Positions 33,097-41,087 of a stretch of DNA of 64,000 bases are shown here, one piece after another. Position 1 is the stretch's first letter; each line of letters begins with the position of its first letter. The notes beneath the pieces were generated by a model. It searched no databases. It was not told where the DNA came from and saw only the letters and a list, made by a program, of their open reading frames with translations. Source of the DNA: Rhodococcus sp. SMB37. GTDB taxonomy: Bacteria; Actinomycetota; Actinomycetes; Mycobacteriales; Mycobacteriaceae. The stretch lies in assembly GCF_004345605.1 (NCBI RefSeq), contig NZ_SLVY01000013.1, positions 62,001-126,000 of the forward strand. Direction: 5' to 3'. The translations under genes were made by a program, and so were the position numbers.

Positions 33097-33961
33097 GAAC
33101 GGTCCTGCTCCGCAGTGGTTCGTGGATGCCCTCGCTGCGCCCGTCGAGACCGGAACCTATACGGTGTCGGGTGCGACGATCTCCTACCGTGCGTGGGGGA
33201 AAACGGGCTCACCCGGTGTAGTTCTCGTCCACGGCGGTATGGCGCATTCACGCTGGTGGGACCACATCGGACCACAGCTGGCGGTCGGTCGTCGCGTCGT
33301 CGCACTCGATATGAGCGGACACGGCGACAGTGACCGTCGCGAGTGCTACAGCCTCGAGCATTGGGCCGACGAGGTCCTCGGTGCGGCCGAGCACGGCGGG
33401 ATTTCCGGTCCTCCCGTTCTGGTCGGCCACAGCATGGGCGGAATCGTCTCGTTCGTGACGTCCGCACTGCACGGTGACAGGCTCGCCGGTGTCGTCATTC
33501 TCGACTCCCCGATTCGCGATATGACCCCCGAGGAACTCGAGATGCGTGCGAAGACCGTCGCGAATGCCGGGCCGCCGAAGGTGTACCCGTCGGTCGATGC
33601 CGCGGTTGCGCGGTTCCGGCTCGTACCGCCGCAGGACGAGGCGGCGCCGTTCGTGTTCGACCACATCGCCCGCACCTCGTTGAAGAAGGTCGACGGGGGC
33701 TGGTCGTGGAAGTTCGACAATCTGCGCATGGGTCGTGAGGCTCGCCGCAGCCTCGAGGAGCTGCACCAGGCCTGCCCTCTCACGTACTACCGATGTGAGA
33801 ACGGGATCATCCGGGAACCGTTGCTGTCGCAGATTCGGGAGCAGCTCGGGCCTGACGCGACGATGGTGGAATTACCCGTTGCCGGGCACCACCCGATGTT
33901 CGATCAGCCGCTGGCCCTGGTCACTGCGGTCCGGACCGTGCTCGCCGGGTGGGGTCGCTGA
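33086..33961 (+). CDS. Alpha/beta hydrolase
   Basis: A 291-residue alpha/beta hydrolase. The oxyanion segment is VVLVHGGMAHSRWWDHIG and the nucleophile serine is in VLVGHSMGGIVSF. A catalytic Asp would be in VVILDSPIRD or nearby, and the His in VAGHHPMFDQP. The ATG at 33086 overlaps the TetR gene. The short gap (4 bp) to the next gene places it in a four-gene run from 30,614 to 34,433. The substrate is not evident. Confidence 0.9.
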   Translation: MSNENGPAPQWFVDALAAPVETGTYTVSGATISYRAWGKTGSPGVVLVHGGMAHSRWWDHIGPQLAVGRRVVALDMSGHGDSDRRECYSLEHWADEVLGAAEHGGISGPPVLVGHSMGGIVSFVTSALHGDRLAGVVILDSPIRDMTPEELEMRAKTVANAGPPKVYPSVDAAVARFRLVPPQDEAAPFVFDHIARTSLKKVDGGWSWKFDNLRMGREARRSLEELHQACPLTYYRCENGIIREPLLSQIREQLGPDATMVELPVAGHHPMFDQPLALVTAVRTVLAGWGR

Positions 33962-33965
33962 GCCG

Positions 33966-34433
33966 GTGAATCCTCTCCGACCGGTGGCGATCCGCCTCGG
34001 CTCGAGGCCGTGGCTTCCACGCTACGCGTGTGTCATCGTCGGGGTGGACCGCGCCATCCAGAAGCTGACGAGGGGCCGGCTCACGCTACTGACGGCATCC
34101 GGGCTACCTGAACTGATGCTCACGGTCGTCGGACGGAAGACCGGGCTGCCGCGTACAACGCCGTTGCTCTGTGTGCCGCACGACGGGGGCTGGCTGGTCG
34201 CGGGATCCAATTGGGGCAACCCCGACCCGCCCGCGTGGGTGCACAACCTGCGTGCGGCCGACGGTGCCTCCGTGCGGTTCCGAGGCACCGACACGGCCGT
34301 GTCGGTGCGGATCGCCGAAGGCGCCGAACGAGAGGCACTGTGGCGTGTACTCGTAGCGACGTGGCCGAACTACGATCTGTACGCCGAACGGATCGAACGC
34401 GAGATACCCGTGTTCGTCCTGATACCGAAGTAA
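33966..34433 (+). CDS. Deazaflavin-dependent nitroreductase family protein (Ddn-like)
   Basis: A 155-residue split-barrel protein of the F420-dependent Ddn group. The family core is present: LMLTVVGRKTGLPRTTPLL, GGWLVAGSNWGNPDPPAW and HNLRA. Such enzymes use reduced F420 to reduce quinones or nitro compounds. The GTG at 33966 begins 4 bp after the hydrolase stop. An F420-type LLM protein elsewhere in the window fits an F420-using organism. Confidence 0.9.
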   Translation: MNPLRPVAIRLGSRPWLPRYACVIVGVDRAIQKLTRGRLTLLTASGLPELMLTVVGRKTGLPRTTPLLCVPHDGGWLVAGSNWGNPDPPAWVHNLRAADGASVRFRGTDTAVSVRIAEGAEREALWRVLVATWPNYDLYAERIEREIPVFVLIPK

Positions 34434-34839
34434 GTGGACACACGGGGGGTTGTGACGGACACCGGTGTGGCCGAACGCGACGCAGAGCGAAGATCGGCGA
34501 CCGGCACGGCACAGAGATCGACGAGCGTCACGTGTTGATCGTTGCGATCTTGGCAGTGGTTGTGGGTGCGCTCGTTGTCCTGATCGTGGCCGGTGCGCCG
34601 CGAGAACTGGTCGGATTCACATCGGCGAGTCTCGTCACCCTGGTGGCCGCGGGCGTCATCACGAGTATCGGGCGTTGGAAGGTCAGTGTCCACACCACTG
34701 ATCGGCCGGTCGCGGGTTCATCTCGGTGATCACACACGTGGCCAGCTCATCGTCGGCGCCGTCGCGGGAGCTGTGGTCGACGGAGCGGCCTACGCGTCGA
34801 TCGCCTGGCGTGGCGCGTGGCCGTCACACAGCTCGGCCG
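34434..34839. other. Intergenic region after the Ddn-like gene
   Basis: About 400 bp between convergent operons. Apart from the possible 65-residue membrane protein (34,532-34,729) nothing was recognised. A perfect ACACCGGTGT palindrome occurs near 34,460, but without a gene start next to it. Confidence 0.4.
34532..34729 (+). CDS. Possible small membrane protein
   Basis: A 65-residue frame that is strongly hydrophobic: LIVAILAVVVGALVVLIVAG, a short loop, then FTSASLVTLVAAGVITSIG, i.e. two membrane segments, and a polar tail. The GTG at 34532 has only a weak GAG upstream. No family was recognised. The hydrophobic pattern is stronger than expected by chance in this GC-rich DNA, but there is no homology support. 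Confidence 0.35.
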   Translation: MLIVAILAVVVGALVVLIVAGAPRELVGFTSASLVTLVAAGVITSIGRWKVSVHTTDRPVAGSSR

Positions 34840-35646
34840 TCAAACAGGCTGGTGTGCGTCGGCGTCTTCCATACGAATCGGCGTGCGGCGCTCGCGGAGC
34901 AGGTGACGCGCCGCCCAGTCGAGCCAGAATCCGAGGAAGCCGATCACGACGATCACGGCCATCACCTGATCGTAGGCGAGTTGGTCGCGTGCGTTGAGGA
35001 TCTGGTAGCCGAGTCCCGAGCGCACGCCCAGCATCTCGGCGGGGACCAGCACGACCCATGCGATCCCGAGCCCGACACGCAGACCGGTCTGTACCTGGGA
35101 GCGGATCGAGGGAAGTACCACCGTCGTGAGCAACTCGAAACGTGTCGCGCCGAAGGACCGGGCCACCATGAGGTGCCCGGGGTCGATGGCGTGCACACCG
35201 GCAGCGGTGTTGATGACGATCGGCCATATCGCCGCTGCCGCGATCAGGAAGAACACCGGCTGGTGACCGATTCCGAAAAGCGCCACCGCGATCGGAGCCC
35301 ACGACAGCGGCGAGATCATCCGCAGGAACTGCATGACCGGCATGGTCGCCTGCTCGACGACCGGGTTGAGTCCGATCAGCAGCCCCAGTGGAATGCCGAG
35401 TGTTGCGGCGATCAGCAATCCGACGAGGAGCCGCCACAGGCTCGCGAGCATGTCGGGTAGCAGCACTCCACGGGCGAACAGATCCACGATGGCCGGGCCC
35501 ACATACTGCGGCGCGAATTCGCGCACGAGCGAATCGGGTCCGGCGACGACGGTGGTGACCAGCCACCACAGCGCCACGGCGATGACGATCGCGATGGTCT
35601 GCGGCAGGAGCGGAAGACTCCGGGCGGACCGGGTCGGGGTGCTCAC
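34840..35646 (-). CDS. ABC transporter permease (nitrate/sulfonate/taurine type)
   Basis: A 268-residue permease with about six membrane segments. The binding-protein-dependent transport signature is visible around ARSFGATRFELLTTVVLPSI. Sequence style (WRLLVGLLIAATLGIPLGLL) is that of the SsuC/TauC group. The GTG at 35646 overlaps the binding-protein stop by GTGA. It is the last gene of a five-gene minus-strand operon. Confidence 0.92.
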   Translation of the reverse strand: MSTPTRSARSLPLLPQTIAIVIAVALWWLVTTVVAGPDSLVREFAPQYVGPAIVDLFARGVLLPDMLASLWRLLVGLLIAATLGIPLGLLIGLNPVVEQATMPVMQFLRMISPLSWAPIAVALFGIGHQPVFFLIAAAAIWPIVINTAAGVHAIDPGHLMVARSFGATRFELLTTVVLPSIRSQVQTGLRVGLGIAWVVLVPAEMLGVRSGLGYQILNARDQLAYDQVMAVIVVIGFLGFWLDWAARHLLRERRTPIRMEDADAHQPV

Positions 35647-36809
35647 GTGGGGTCGACCTCCTCGATGCGGGTGAGATCGGCGGGTAGCCCGAAGGCATCG
35701 GTGCCGGGAATTCGGGTCAGTGACGTGCGGACGAAACGGTCGTCGACGAGATCGTGGTGTACCGTCGCCGGGTCGATCCGCGACAGGAAGCCGGTGTTGC
35801 CGTCGACGACCGTGCCGTGCATTGCCTCGACCAGTGCGGTGGTGAAGCTGGGGAACGGAAATGGCTGGTACCCGATCTGCTGCGGTGCCCACTGAGGATG
35901 CCCGGTGCCGACGTCGCGCCCCGGATAGGTCAGGGCCGTCGTGATCGCGGGAAGCGGTTGCGGCAGATAGTGATCGGATAGCATCGCTGCGGCGGCCGGG
36001 CGATCCGCCCCGATCTGCAGCTGGGCGGACACCACCGAATCGGTGAGAGACTGCACTGCCTCGGGATTCTCTTCGATGATGTCCTCGTGGACGAGCAACG
36101 CGCAGCACGCGTGATCGCGCCACAGGTCGCCGAGGAAGCGGTGGATCCGGCCCACGCCGCGGAGCTCGGCGGCGGCGTTGAACGGGTCCGCGACGGTGAA
36201 CCCCGCGATCGAGCCGTTGGCCAAGGCGGGAATCATGTCGGAGGGGCCCATGACGACGAGCCCGACGGTGCGCGCGGATCTCGACGGCGCCTGCCGCACC
36301 ACGGGGGTCAGGCCGTGTTCGCGCAGCAACTGTTGAACCACGATGTTGTGGATCGACCACCAGAACGGGATCGCGATGGTCTCACCCGCGAGCTGTCCGA
36401 GATCGGTGATGTGCGGGGCGACGGTGAGCGCGGAACCGTTGGTGTGGTTCCAGCCGAGAATGCGGGCGGAACTTCCCAGGCCGTAGCGTAATTGGACGGC
36501 GAGGGGCATCAGCAGGTGCACGACGTCGACCTGCCTGCTGACGAATGCCTCCGCGAGCGACGCCCAGCTGCGGAACAGTACAGGTTGCGCGTTGTCGACG
36601 ATGCCGCTCGGATACAGTCCCGCGCCGTGTGCGACGAGCAGCGGCGCTGCATCGGTGATCGGCAGGTAGCCGATGCGGAGTTGTCCCGTGGTGTTGGTGC
36701 GGTCTGTTGCGGCGGTACGCACCAGGTCGGCTGCGCCGAGAACGCCGCCGGCAGCGGCGAGTCCGAGCGCACCCTGCATCAGGGTCCGCCGCGTCAGTTT
36801 CCCATTCAC
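35643..36809 (-). CDS. ABC substrate-binding protein, NMT1/SsuA type, Tat-exported
   Basis: A 388-residue periplasmic-type binding protein. The N-terminus carries a twin-arginine signal, LTRRTLMQGALGLAAAGG. The mature part reads QLRIGYLPITDAAPLLVAHG, like nitrate/sulfonate-binding proteins. It has a long C-terminal region with aromatic residues. The GTG at 36809 overlaps the ATPase stop (GTGA). Tat export suggests that the protein folds before export, possibly with a bound ligand or metal (inference). The ligand is unknown. Confidence 0.9.
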   Translation of the reverse strand: MNGKLTRRTLMQGALGLAAAGGVLGAADLVRTAATDRTNTTGQLRIGYLPITDAAPLLVAHGAGLYPSGIVDNAQPVLFRSWASLAEAFVSRQVDVVHLLMPLAVQLRYGLGSSARILGWNHTNGSALTVAPHITDLGQLAGETIAIPFWWSIHNIVVQQLLREHGLTPVVRQAPSRSARTVGLVVMGPSDMIPALANGSIAGFTVADPFNAAAELRGVGRIHRFLGDLWRDHACCALLVHEDIIEENPEAVQSLTDSVVSAQLQIGADRPAAAAMLSDHYLPQPLPAITTALTYPGRDVGTGHPQWAPQQIGYQPFPFPSFTTALVEAMHGTVVDGNTGFLSRIDPATVHHDLVDDRFVRTSLTRIPGTDAFGLPADLTRIEEVDPT

Positions 36810-37546
36810 GATGGAGTCAGCGACGAATCGCGGTAGTGCTCGAGGATCTCCGTGCGCAGTGGCGCCCGTTCGTCCTGGTTGACGTCGGCGATGCGCCACT
36901 GCTGCCGCACCGTGCCACCTCGGCCGAACAGTGCGATGCGGTCGGCGAGGCGAAGCGCTTCGTCGAGGTCGTGGGTGACCAGTACCGTCGTGAAAGCGAG
37001 GTCCCGGGCGAGGTCGCCGAGCCACGACTGTAGGTCGGAGCGTGTCGCGGGGTCGAGTGCACTGAACGGTTCGTCGAGCAGCAGCAGGCGGGGACGCACC
37101 GCGACCGCGCGGATCACGGCGACACGCTGTGCCTGCCCGCCCGACAGCTGATCGGGGTAATAGCCGGCGAGGCCGGACAACCCGAACCGGGCAAGCAGTT
37201 CATCGGCGTACGCGATGTCGAATCGTTCTCGATGATTCTTGAAACGCCCGCCGAAGGCGATGTTTTCGCGAACGGTGAGCCACGGCATGAGATAGGGCTG
37301 CTGGAACACGACACCTGTGTGCGGGCGGGTGTCACCGTCGGTGCTCGGCCAGTCGATCTCTCCGCGATCGAGATGACCGAGACCCGCGATGATCCGCAGG
37401 AGCGTCGACTTCCCGCTACCACTGCTGCCGAGCAGGACGAGGAATTCACCGGTGGGGACGTCGAGGTCGAGTCCCTGGAGGACGGGTTCGCGTCGACCCG
37501 CGAAACTCTTGTAGGCGCCCGCTATTCGAACTTCGAGAGTTCCCAC
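36806..37546 (-). CDS. ABC transporter ATP-binding protein (SsuB/TauB type)
   Basis: A 246-residue ATPase with Walker A LLGSSGSGKSTLLRI, Q-loop VVFQQPYLMPWLTV, signature QLSGGQAQRVAV, Walker B LLLLDEPFSALDP and the H-loop VTHDLDEAL. It belongs to the nitrate/sulfonate/taurine importer group. Its 5' end overlaps the dehydrogenase-like gene by 25 bp and its 3' end overlaps the binding protein by 4 bp, so the order in the operon is fixed. Confidence 0.94.
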   Translation of the reverse strand: MGTLEVRIAGAYKSFAGRREPVLQGLDLDVPTGEFLVLLGSSGSGKSTLLRIIAGLGHLDRGEIDWPSTDGDTRPHTGVVFQQPYLMPWLTVRENIAFGGRFKNHRERFDIAYADELLARFGLSGLAGYYPDQLSGGQAQRVAVIRAVAVRPRLLLLDEPFSALDPATRSDLQSWLGDLARDLAFTTVLVTHDLDEALRLADRIALFGRGGTVRQQWRIADVNQDERAPLRTEILEHYRDSSLTPS

Positions 37547-38568
37547 CGCAACTGTCCTTCCGACGGAGATTGGATGGGGAGGAACGCGGCCTCGCGGAAG
37601 CGCCTGTTCGTTGCGCTCGAGGAGGCGTATCCGGCACCGCCGCGCAGCGTCGCTTCGAGACGCGTCGCGGCAACTGCGACGACCGAGCCGTCGAGACGCA
37701 GGCGGATCAGATCGGCCGCGGGCACCGAGGACGGTGCGGTGGAGAATCGGTACAAGCGCTCCCGTAGCGATTCGTGTTGCTGTGCGAGAAGCTGGTATTC
37801 GCCGCTGAATTGCTCGCCGAGACCGTGCAGGCGCGACGACGCCTCTGCGAGCGATGCTCGGGCGATGCCCGCGCAGAACGACGTCTGCAGAAGCAGGAAA
37901 GTGGGGCGGATGACGCCACAGAATTCGGTGAGGTCTTCGGAGATGATGTCCGAAGCAGGAATTCGAACGTCTTCGAATGCGAGCGACGTCGAGGAGGTGG
38001 CGCCCAGCGCGAGCAGTTCGGGTGACGAGTTGATGAGGATGCCCGGTGAATCGGCATGCACCACGGCGATGACGTGACCGCCGTCAGTGGTGCGTGCAGG
38101 GAACACGATGAGTGATTCCGGAAAGACGTTGGAAGCCCAGTGGATCGGTCCGGAAACGGTGAGTCCGTCGTCGGTGCGTTCTGCGACGAGCGGGAGTTCG
38201 CCGAGTCCTGCGAGGTACTTGAGTGCGGCCGCCATGGCGGTGACACCTACACGCCGGCCCGATGCGAGCTCGTCGCAGTACCGCGTGCGGAGGTGTTCCG
38301 GTGCGCGGTCCAGGTATTCGAGTGTCATGCGCTGAGCCCACAGCGAGAACCCGACGGTGAGGGATTCTGCGGCGATCCCGTCGATGACCGCGACCATGTG
38401 GTCGAGACACTTTCCGCCGAGCCCGTTCTCGAGCAGGCCGAGCTCGCCGATACGTGCGAGGTCGGTGCGGATGTCGGTCTCGCCGCGATCGAGAGCTGCG
38501 GCACGGTCGCGTACGAATTCGGCGATCGTGTCGAGCTGCTCGTTCGGGTTCTGAATGGCCGCGGTCAT
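37522..38568 (-). CDS. Acyl-CoA dehydrogenase-like flavoprotein (SfnB/DszC-like)
   Basis: A 348-residue protein with the acyl-CoA dehydrogenase fold (ATSSTSLAFEDVRIPASDII in the beta domain, a helical C-terminus with FREAAFLPIQSPSEGQLR). The usual catalytic Glu region and GGxG motifs are weak. This resembles flavin-dependent oxidoreductases of sulfur acquisition (SfnB) or DszC-type monooxygenases rather than true dehydrogenases. Being in one operon with a sulfonate-type importer supports release of sulfur or nitrogen from the imported compound (inference). Confidence 0.75.
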   Translation of the reverse strand: MTAAIQNPNEQLDTIAEFVRDRAAALDRGETDIRTDLARIGELGLLENGLGGKCLDHMVAVIDGIAAESLTVGFSLWAQRMTLEYLDRAPEHLRTRYCDELASGRRVGVTAMAAALKYLAGLGELPLVAERTDDGLTVSGPIHWASNVFPESLIVFPARTTDGGHVIAVVHADSPGILINSSPELLALGATSSTSLAFEDVRIPASDIISEDLTEFCGVIRPTFLLLQTSFCAGIARASLAEASSRLHGLGEQFSGEYQLLAQQHESLRERLYRFSTAPSSVPAADLIRLRLDGSVVAVAATRLEATLRGGAGYASSSATNRRFREAAFLPIQSPSEGQLRWELSKFE

Positions 38569-38575
38569 CGGATGC

Positions 38576-39091
38576 CTATCCTTCGAGAGAGTGGATGCGG
38601 TCGATCGGGGTGCTGACGGCCTCGCGAGCGCGGACGATGGCGTCCTCGTCGGGGGCGTTGTAGAAGCACAGGCACTTGTCCATGTCCTCGCGGACGTAGG
38701 TGCGCAGGAAGCTCACCTCGGGGACGTTCGCGTACTTCGGCGAGTTGGCCTTCTTGCGGGCGAGGTAGGTCTCCATGTCGATGGTGTCGGGGATGTCCCA
38801 CTCCACGAGGTAGCCGGCCTCGGGGCGCGCTGCCTTGATCTGGTCGAGATCGGCACCGACGAGTCGAACTTCGTTGGGGCCCACGATTTCTGCGACGTCG
38901 AGGGTGGTTGCTTCGAGCTGTGCTGCGCGGCATGCGTTGAACTCGGCGACAACGAAGATGCGCGTGCCGCCGGAGGTCACCTGCGATTCGATCAGTTCGC
39001 CACCGCCGGCAGCGACCGCGGTGTCGAATGCCTTGATGGCGGCTTCGGCCTGACCTTCGGAGGGTACGAGTTCATAGAGATACAGCGACAT
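38576..39091 (-). CDS. DUF4242 domain protein (nickel-binding-protein-like)
   Basis: A 171-residue protein. Its C-terminal half is a ferredoxin-fold DUF4242 domain: YLVEWDIPDTIDMETY, SFLRTYVREDMDKCLCFYNA and PDEDAIVRARE. The N-terminal half may be a second, diverged copy of similar fold. The ATG at 39091 has GGAAGGTGA upstream. It heads the five-gene operon (7 bp before the dehydrogenase-like gene), with a TetR gene divergent. Some relatives bind nickel; a role in this uptake system is not known. Confidence 0.82.
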   Translation of the reverse strand: MSLYLYELVPSEGQAEAAIKAFDTAVAAGGGELIESQVTSGGTRIFVVAEFNACRAAQLEATTLDVAEIVGPNEVRLVGADLDQIKAARPEAGYLVEWDIPDTIDMETYLARKKANSPKYANVPEVSFLRTYVREDMDKCLCFYNAPDEDAIVRAREAVSTPIDRIHSLEG

Positions 39092-39296
39092 GGAGTCACC
39101 TTCCGGGTAGAGCGGTGTGGGCACGCTGACGGCAGGGGTGAACGCAGGCGTACGTCAGGAAGTGACGGGCCGGGTGGGGCGGGGGCCGGTCAGCGCATGA
39201 AATGACGACAACACGCAGCACCGGTCACCCGCACGAGATCCACGTGCAGGCGACGGGTCAGAAGACAGCGTGTCACGGGAGACACGATACATCTGA

Positions 39297-39314
39297 ATAG
39301 AACGATCTGTCTAT
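39297..39314. promoter_or_regulatory. Palindrome ATAGAnnGATCnnTCTAT upstream of a TetR gene
   Basis: An 18-bp inverted repeat with 14 matching positions, 26 bp before the GTG at 39341 and between divergent genes. Its size and centre suit TetR-family autoregulation and perhaps control of the DUF4242/ABC operon. Confidence 0.55.
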
Positions 39315-39340
39315 CGCGACGATCCGATAGGCTTTTCTGC

Positions 39341-39940
39341 GTGCGCACCCCAGTCGAAACCCCCGCCAAGCGGCCGCCCGCGGAACGACTCCTCGACACC
39401 GCCAGCGCACTGTTCGCCGAGTTCGGCATTCGCGCGGTGGGTGTCGATCGGATCCTCGCCGAGGCGGGGGTGGCGCGCGCGAGCCTGTACTCGTCCTACG
39501 GCTCGAAGGACGGCCTCGTCCACGCCTACCTCGACCGTCTCGACCATCGCGATCGCGTCCGATGGAACGACGCGGTCGCGGGCATCGACGACCCCGTGCG
39601 CCGAATCCTGACATTCTTCGACCTTGCACTGGCCTCGGCGCCGGGCAAGAACTTCCGGGGATGCCAATACGCGAATGCGGCCACGGAATTCCCGGAAGAG
39701 CGGATCGAGCCGGTCCTGGCGCATCGAGAGTGGCTACTCGACACTCTTGTGGGATTGCTCGACCGAGCAGGTGCAGCAGATCCGGGTCTCATTGCCGAAC
39801 GCGTGCGGTTGATCTACGACGGGGCGCTCGCAGGGTCCAAGTTCGAACACTCGATCGAGCCGATCCGCCGCGGCCGCGACCTCGCTGCCGAACTCATCGA
39901 GGCAGTTCGAGGTGCAACACGGGCGCACGCCGACGTGTGA
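39341..39940 (+). CDS. TetR family regulator
   Basis: A 199-residue TetR regulator. Helix-turn-helix: IRAVGVDRILAEAGVARASL followed by YSSYGSKDGLV. It has the FRGCQYANAATEFPE segment typical of one actinobacterial TetR subgroup. The GTG at 39341 lies close behind a palindromic operator. Its 3' end overlaps the convergent cbiM-like gene by 47 bp, an unusually long tail-to-tail overlap. Confidence 0.92.
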   Translation: MRTPVETPAKRPPAERLLDTASALFAEFGIRAVGVDRILAEAGVARASLYSSYGSKDGLVHAYLDRLDHRDRVRWNDAVAGIDDPVRRILTFFDLALASAPGKNFRGCQYANAATEFPEERIEPVLAHREWLLDTLVGLLDRAGAADPGLIAERVRLIYDGALAGSKFEHSIEPIRRGRDLAAELIEAVRGATRAHADV

Positions 39941-40913
39941 GTGCACGGAAACCGGTGCCGGCGAACGCGATGGTAACGAGCACTCCGATCGCACCGGCGG
40001 CGCCGGTCGAACCCTCTTGACCTCCGACCGCGTAGTCGGCCAGGACGCTGCCTGCGAGCCTATGCTCCTGAACGTGGCGAGCCATGCAGTCCCCGGTTCG
40101 TGAAGCCGGTGACGCATGTGGGGCGTCGGTCTGTGTGGTCTCGCATCCGCGCAGCGTTGCGGCTTCGAGCGCGTCGGGTGTGTCCGCAGCGGAGCCGGAC
40201 AGGGTGAGGGTGGACAGGATGCCGGCGACGCCGAATGCGGCGAAGCCGAGTGCGGCCATGAGACGGGTGTGTGTCGCGCCCGCCGCCGCAACCACGACAA
40301 CCCCGGTGACGAGACCTTCGAGCAGCACGATCGGCGCGTGGGCGCCGTAGAGGTAGGCGAGTGTCGACAGCGGCATGTGCGCAGCGCCCGACATCGCGTA
40401 GACGACCACGAATCCGGTGACCGCGGCGAACACCGACGCGCAGCCCGCGCCGAATGCGATGGTGAAGGTGCGTGCAGTAGGTGACATCGTGCCGTGAAGG
40501 GCGGTGTCGCGGCGGGCGAGGAACGTGCGAAAAGCGACGGCGGTGCCGTATCCGCCGGCGACCCCCGCGAGAGCCATGACGGTGGTGTTCGCCCCGAGCG
40601 CGGTGAGGCCTCCGTCGGCGAACGCGAATGCCTGGACGGCGAGCACGAACGTCAGGCACAGCGCGGCGGTGAAGGGACCGAGGAGCAGTGCCGCCACGGC
40701 GCCACCGAGGACGTGGCCGCTCACTCCGGGCAGGACCGGGAGGTCGATCATCTGCATCGCGAATACGAGTGCGGTCACGAGTGCCGCGGTCGCGGCGGAC
40801 CTTTCGGTCAGCTCGGTCCGTGCGCGCCATGCGGCGAGCGCGACACCGATCACGGCGACGACGTAGAACAACACCGATGCACGCGGGGTGATCAGTCCGT
40901 CGCTCATGTGCAT
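39894..40913 (-). CDS. CbiM/NikM-type cobalt/nickel ECF transporter component with PDGLE-type tail
   Basis: A 339-residue membrane protein. Starting at the ATG at 40913 gives MHMSDGLITPRASVLFYVVA: the Met1-His2 start is the metal-binding N-terminus of CbiM/NikM, which is why this start was chosen over longer frames. The GVSGHVLGGAVAALLLGP segment carries the other conserved His. The C-terminal part, LADYAVGGQEGSTGAAGAIG, resembles the PDGLE/NikN domain. No CbiQ or CbiO gene is adjacent, so the energising unit must be elsewhere or absent. Confidence 0.85.
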   Translation of the reverse strand: MHMSDGLITPRASVLFYVVAVIGVALAAWRARTELTERSAATAALVTALVFAMQMIDLPVLPGVSGHVLGGAVAALLLGPFTAALCLTFVLAVQAFAFADGGLTALGANTTVMALAGVAGGYGTAVAFRTFLARRDTALHGTMSPTARTFTIAFGAGCASVFAAVTGFVVVYAMSGAAHMPLSTLAYLYGAHAPIVLLEGLVTGVVVVAAAGATHTRLMAALGFAAFGVAGILSTLTLSGSAADTPDALEAATLRGCETTQTDAPHASPASRTGDCMARHVQEHRLAGSVLADYAVGGQEGSTGAAGAIGVLVTIAFAGTGFRALTRRRAPVLHLELPR

Positions 40914-41065
40914 GGCCAGGGTGTCCACGGCCATGTTCTCGACGGACAGGCTCTCCACGATCACGATGCCCCCTCTCACGTTCGTGGGCGCAAGGCTAGC
41001 GCCGGTACGCGATATCCGAGCGACTTTCGTCAGGTCGGTTTCGTGTCGACCGTATACACAAACAG

Positions 41066-41081
41066 GAACATGTTCTATATT
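41066..41081 (+). promoter_or_regulatory. Operator GAACATGTTC next to a leaderless -10
   Basis: A perfect 10-bp palindrome GAACATGTTC (41066-41075) abuts the -10 TATATT (41076-41081). The ATG at 41088 begins six bases further, so the mRNA should be leaderless and a bound repressor would block the -10. Confidence 0.6.
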
Positions 41082-41087
41082 TCGTTC

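Noticed and set aside
40914-41087. Cobalamin or nickel riboswitch upstream of the CbiM-like gene
   Set aside because: No B12-box-like conserved core was seen in this short region, which is also occupied by the divergent dehydrogenase promoter.
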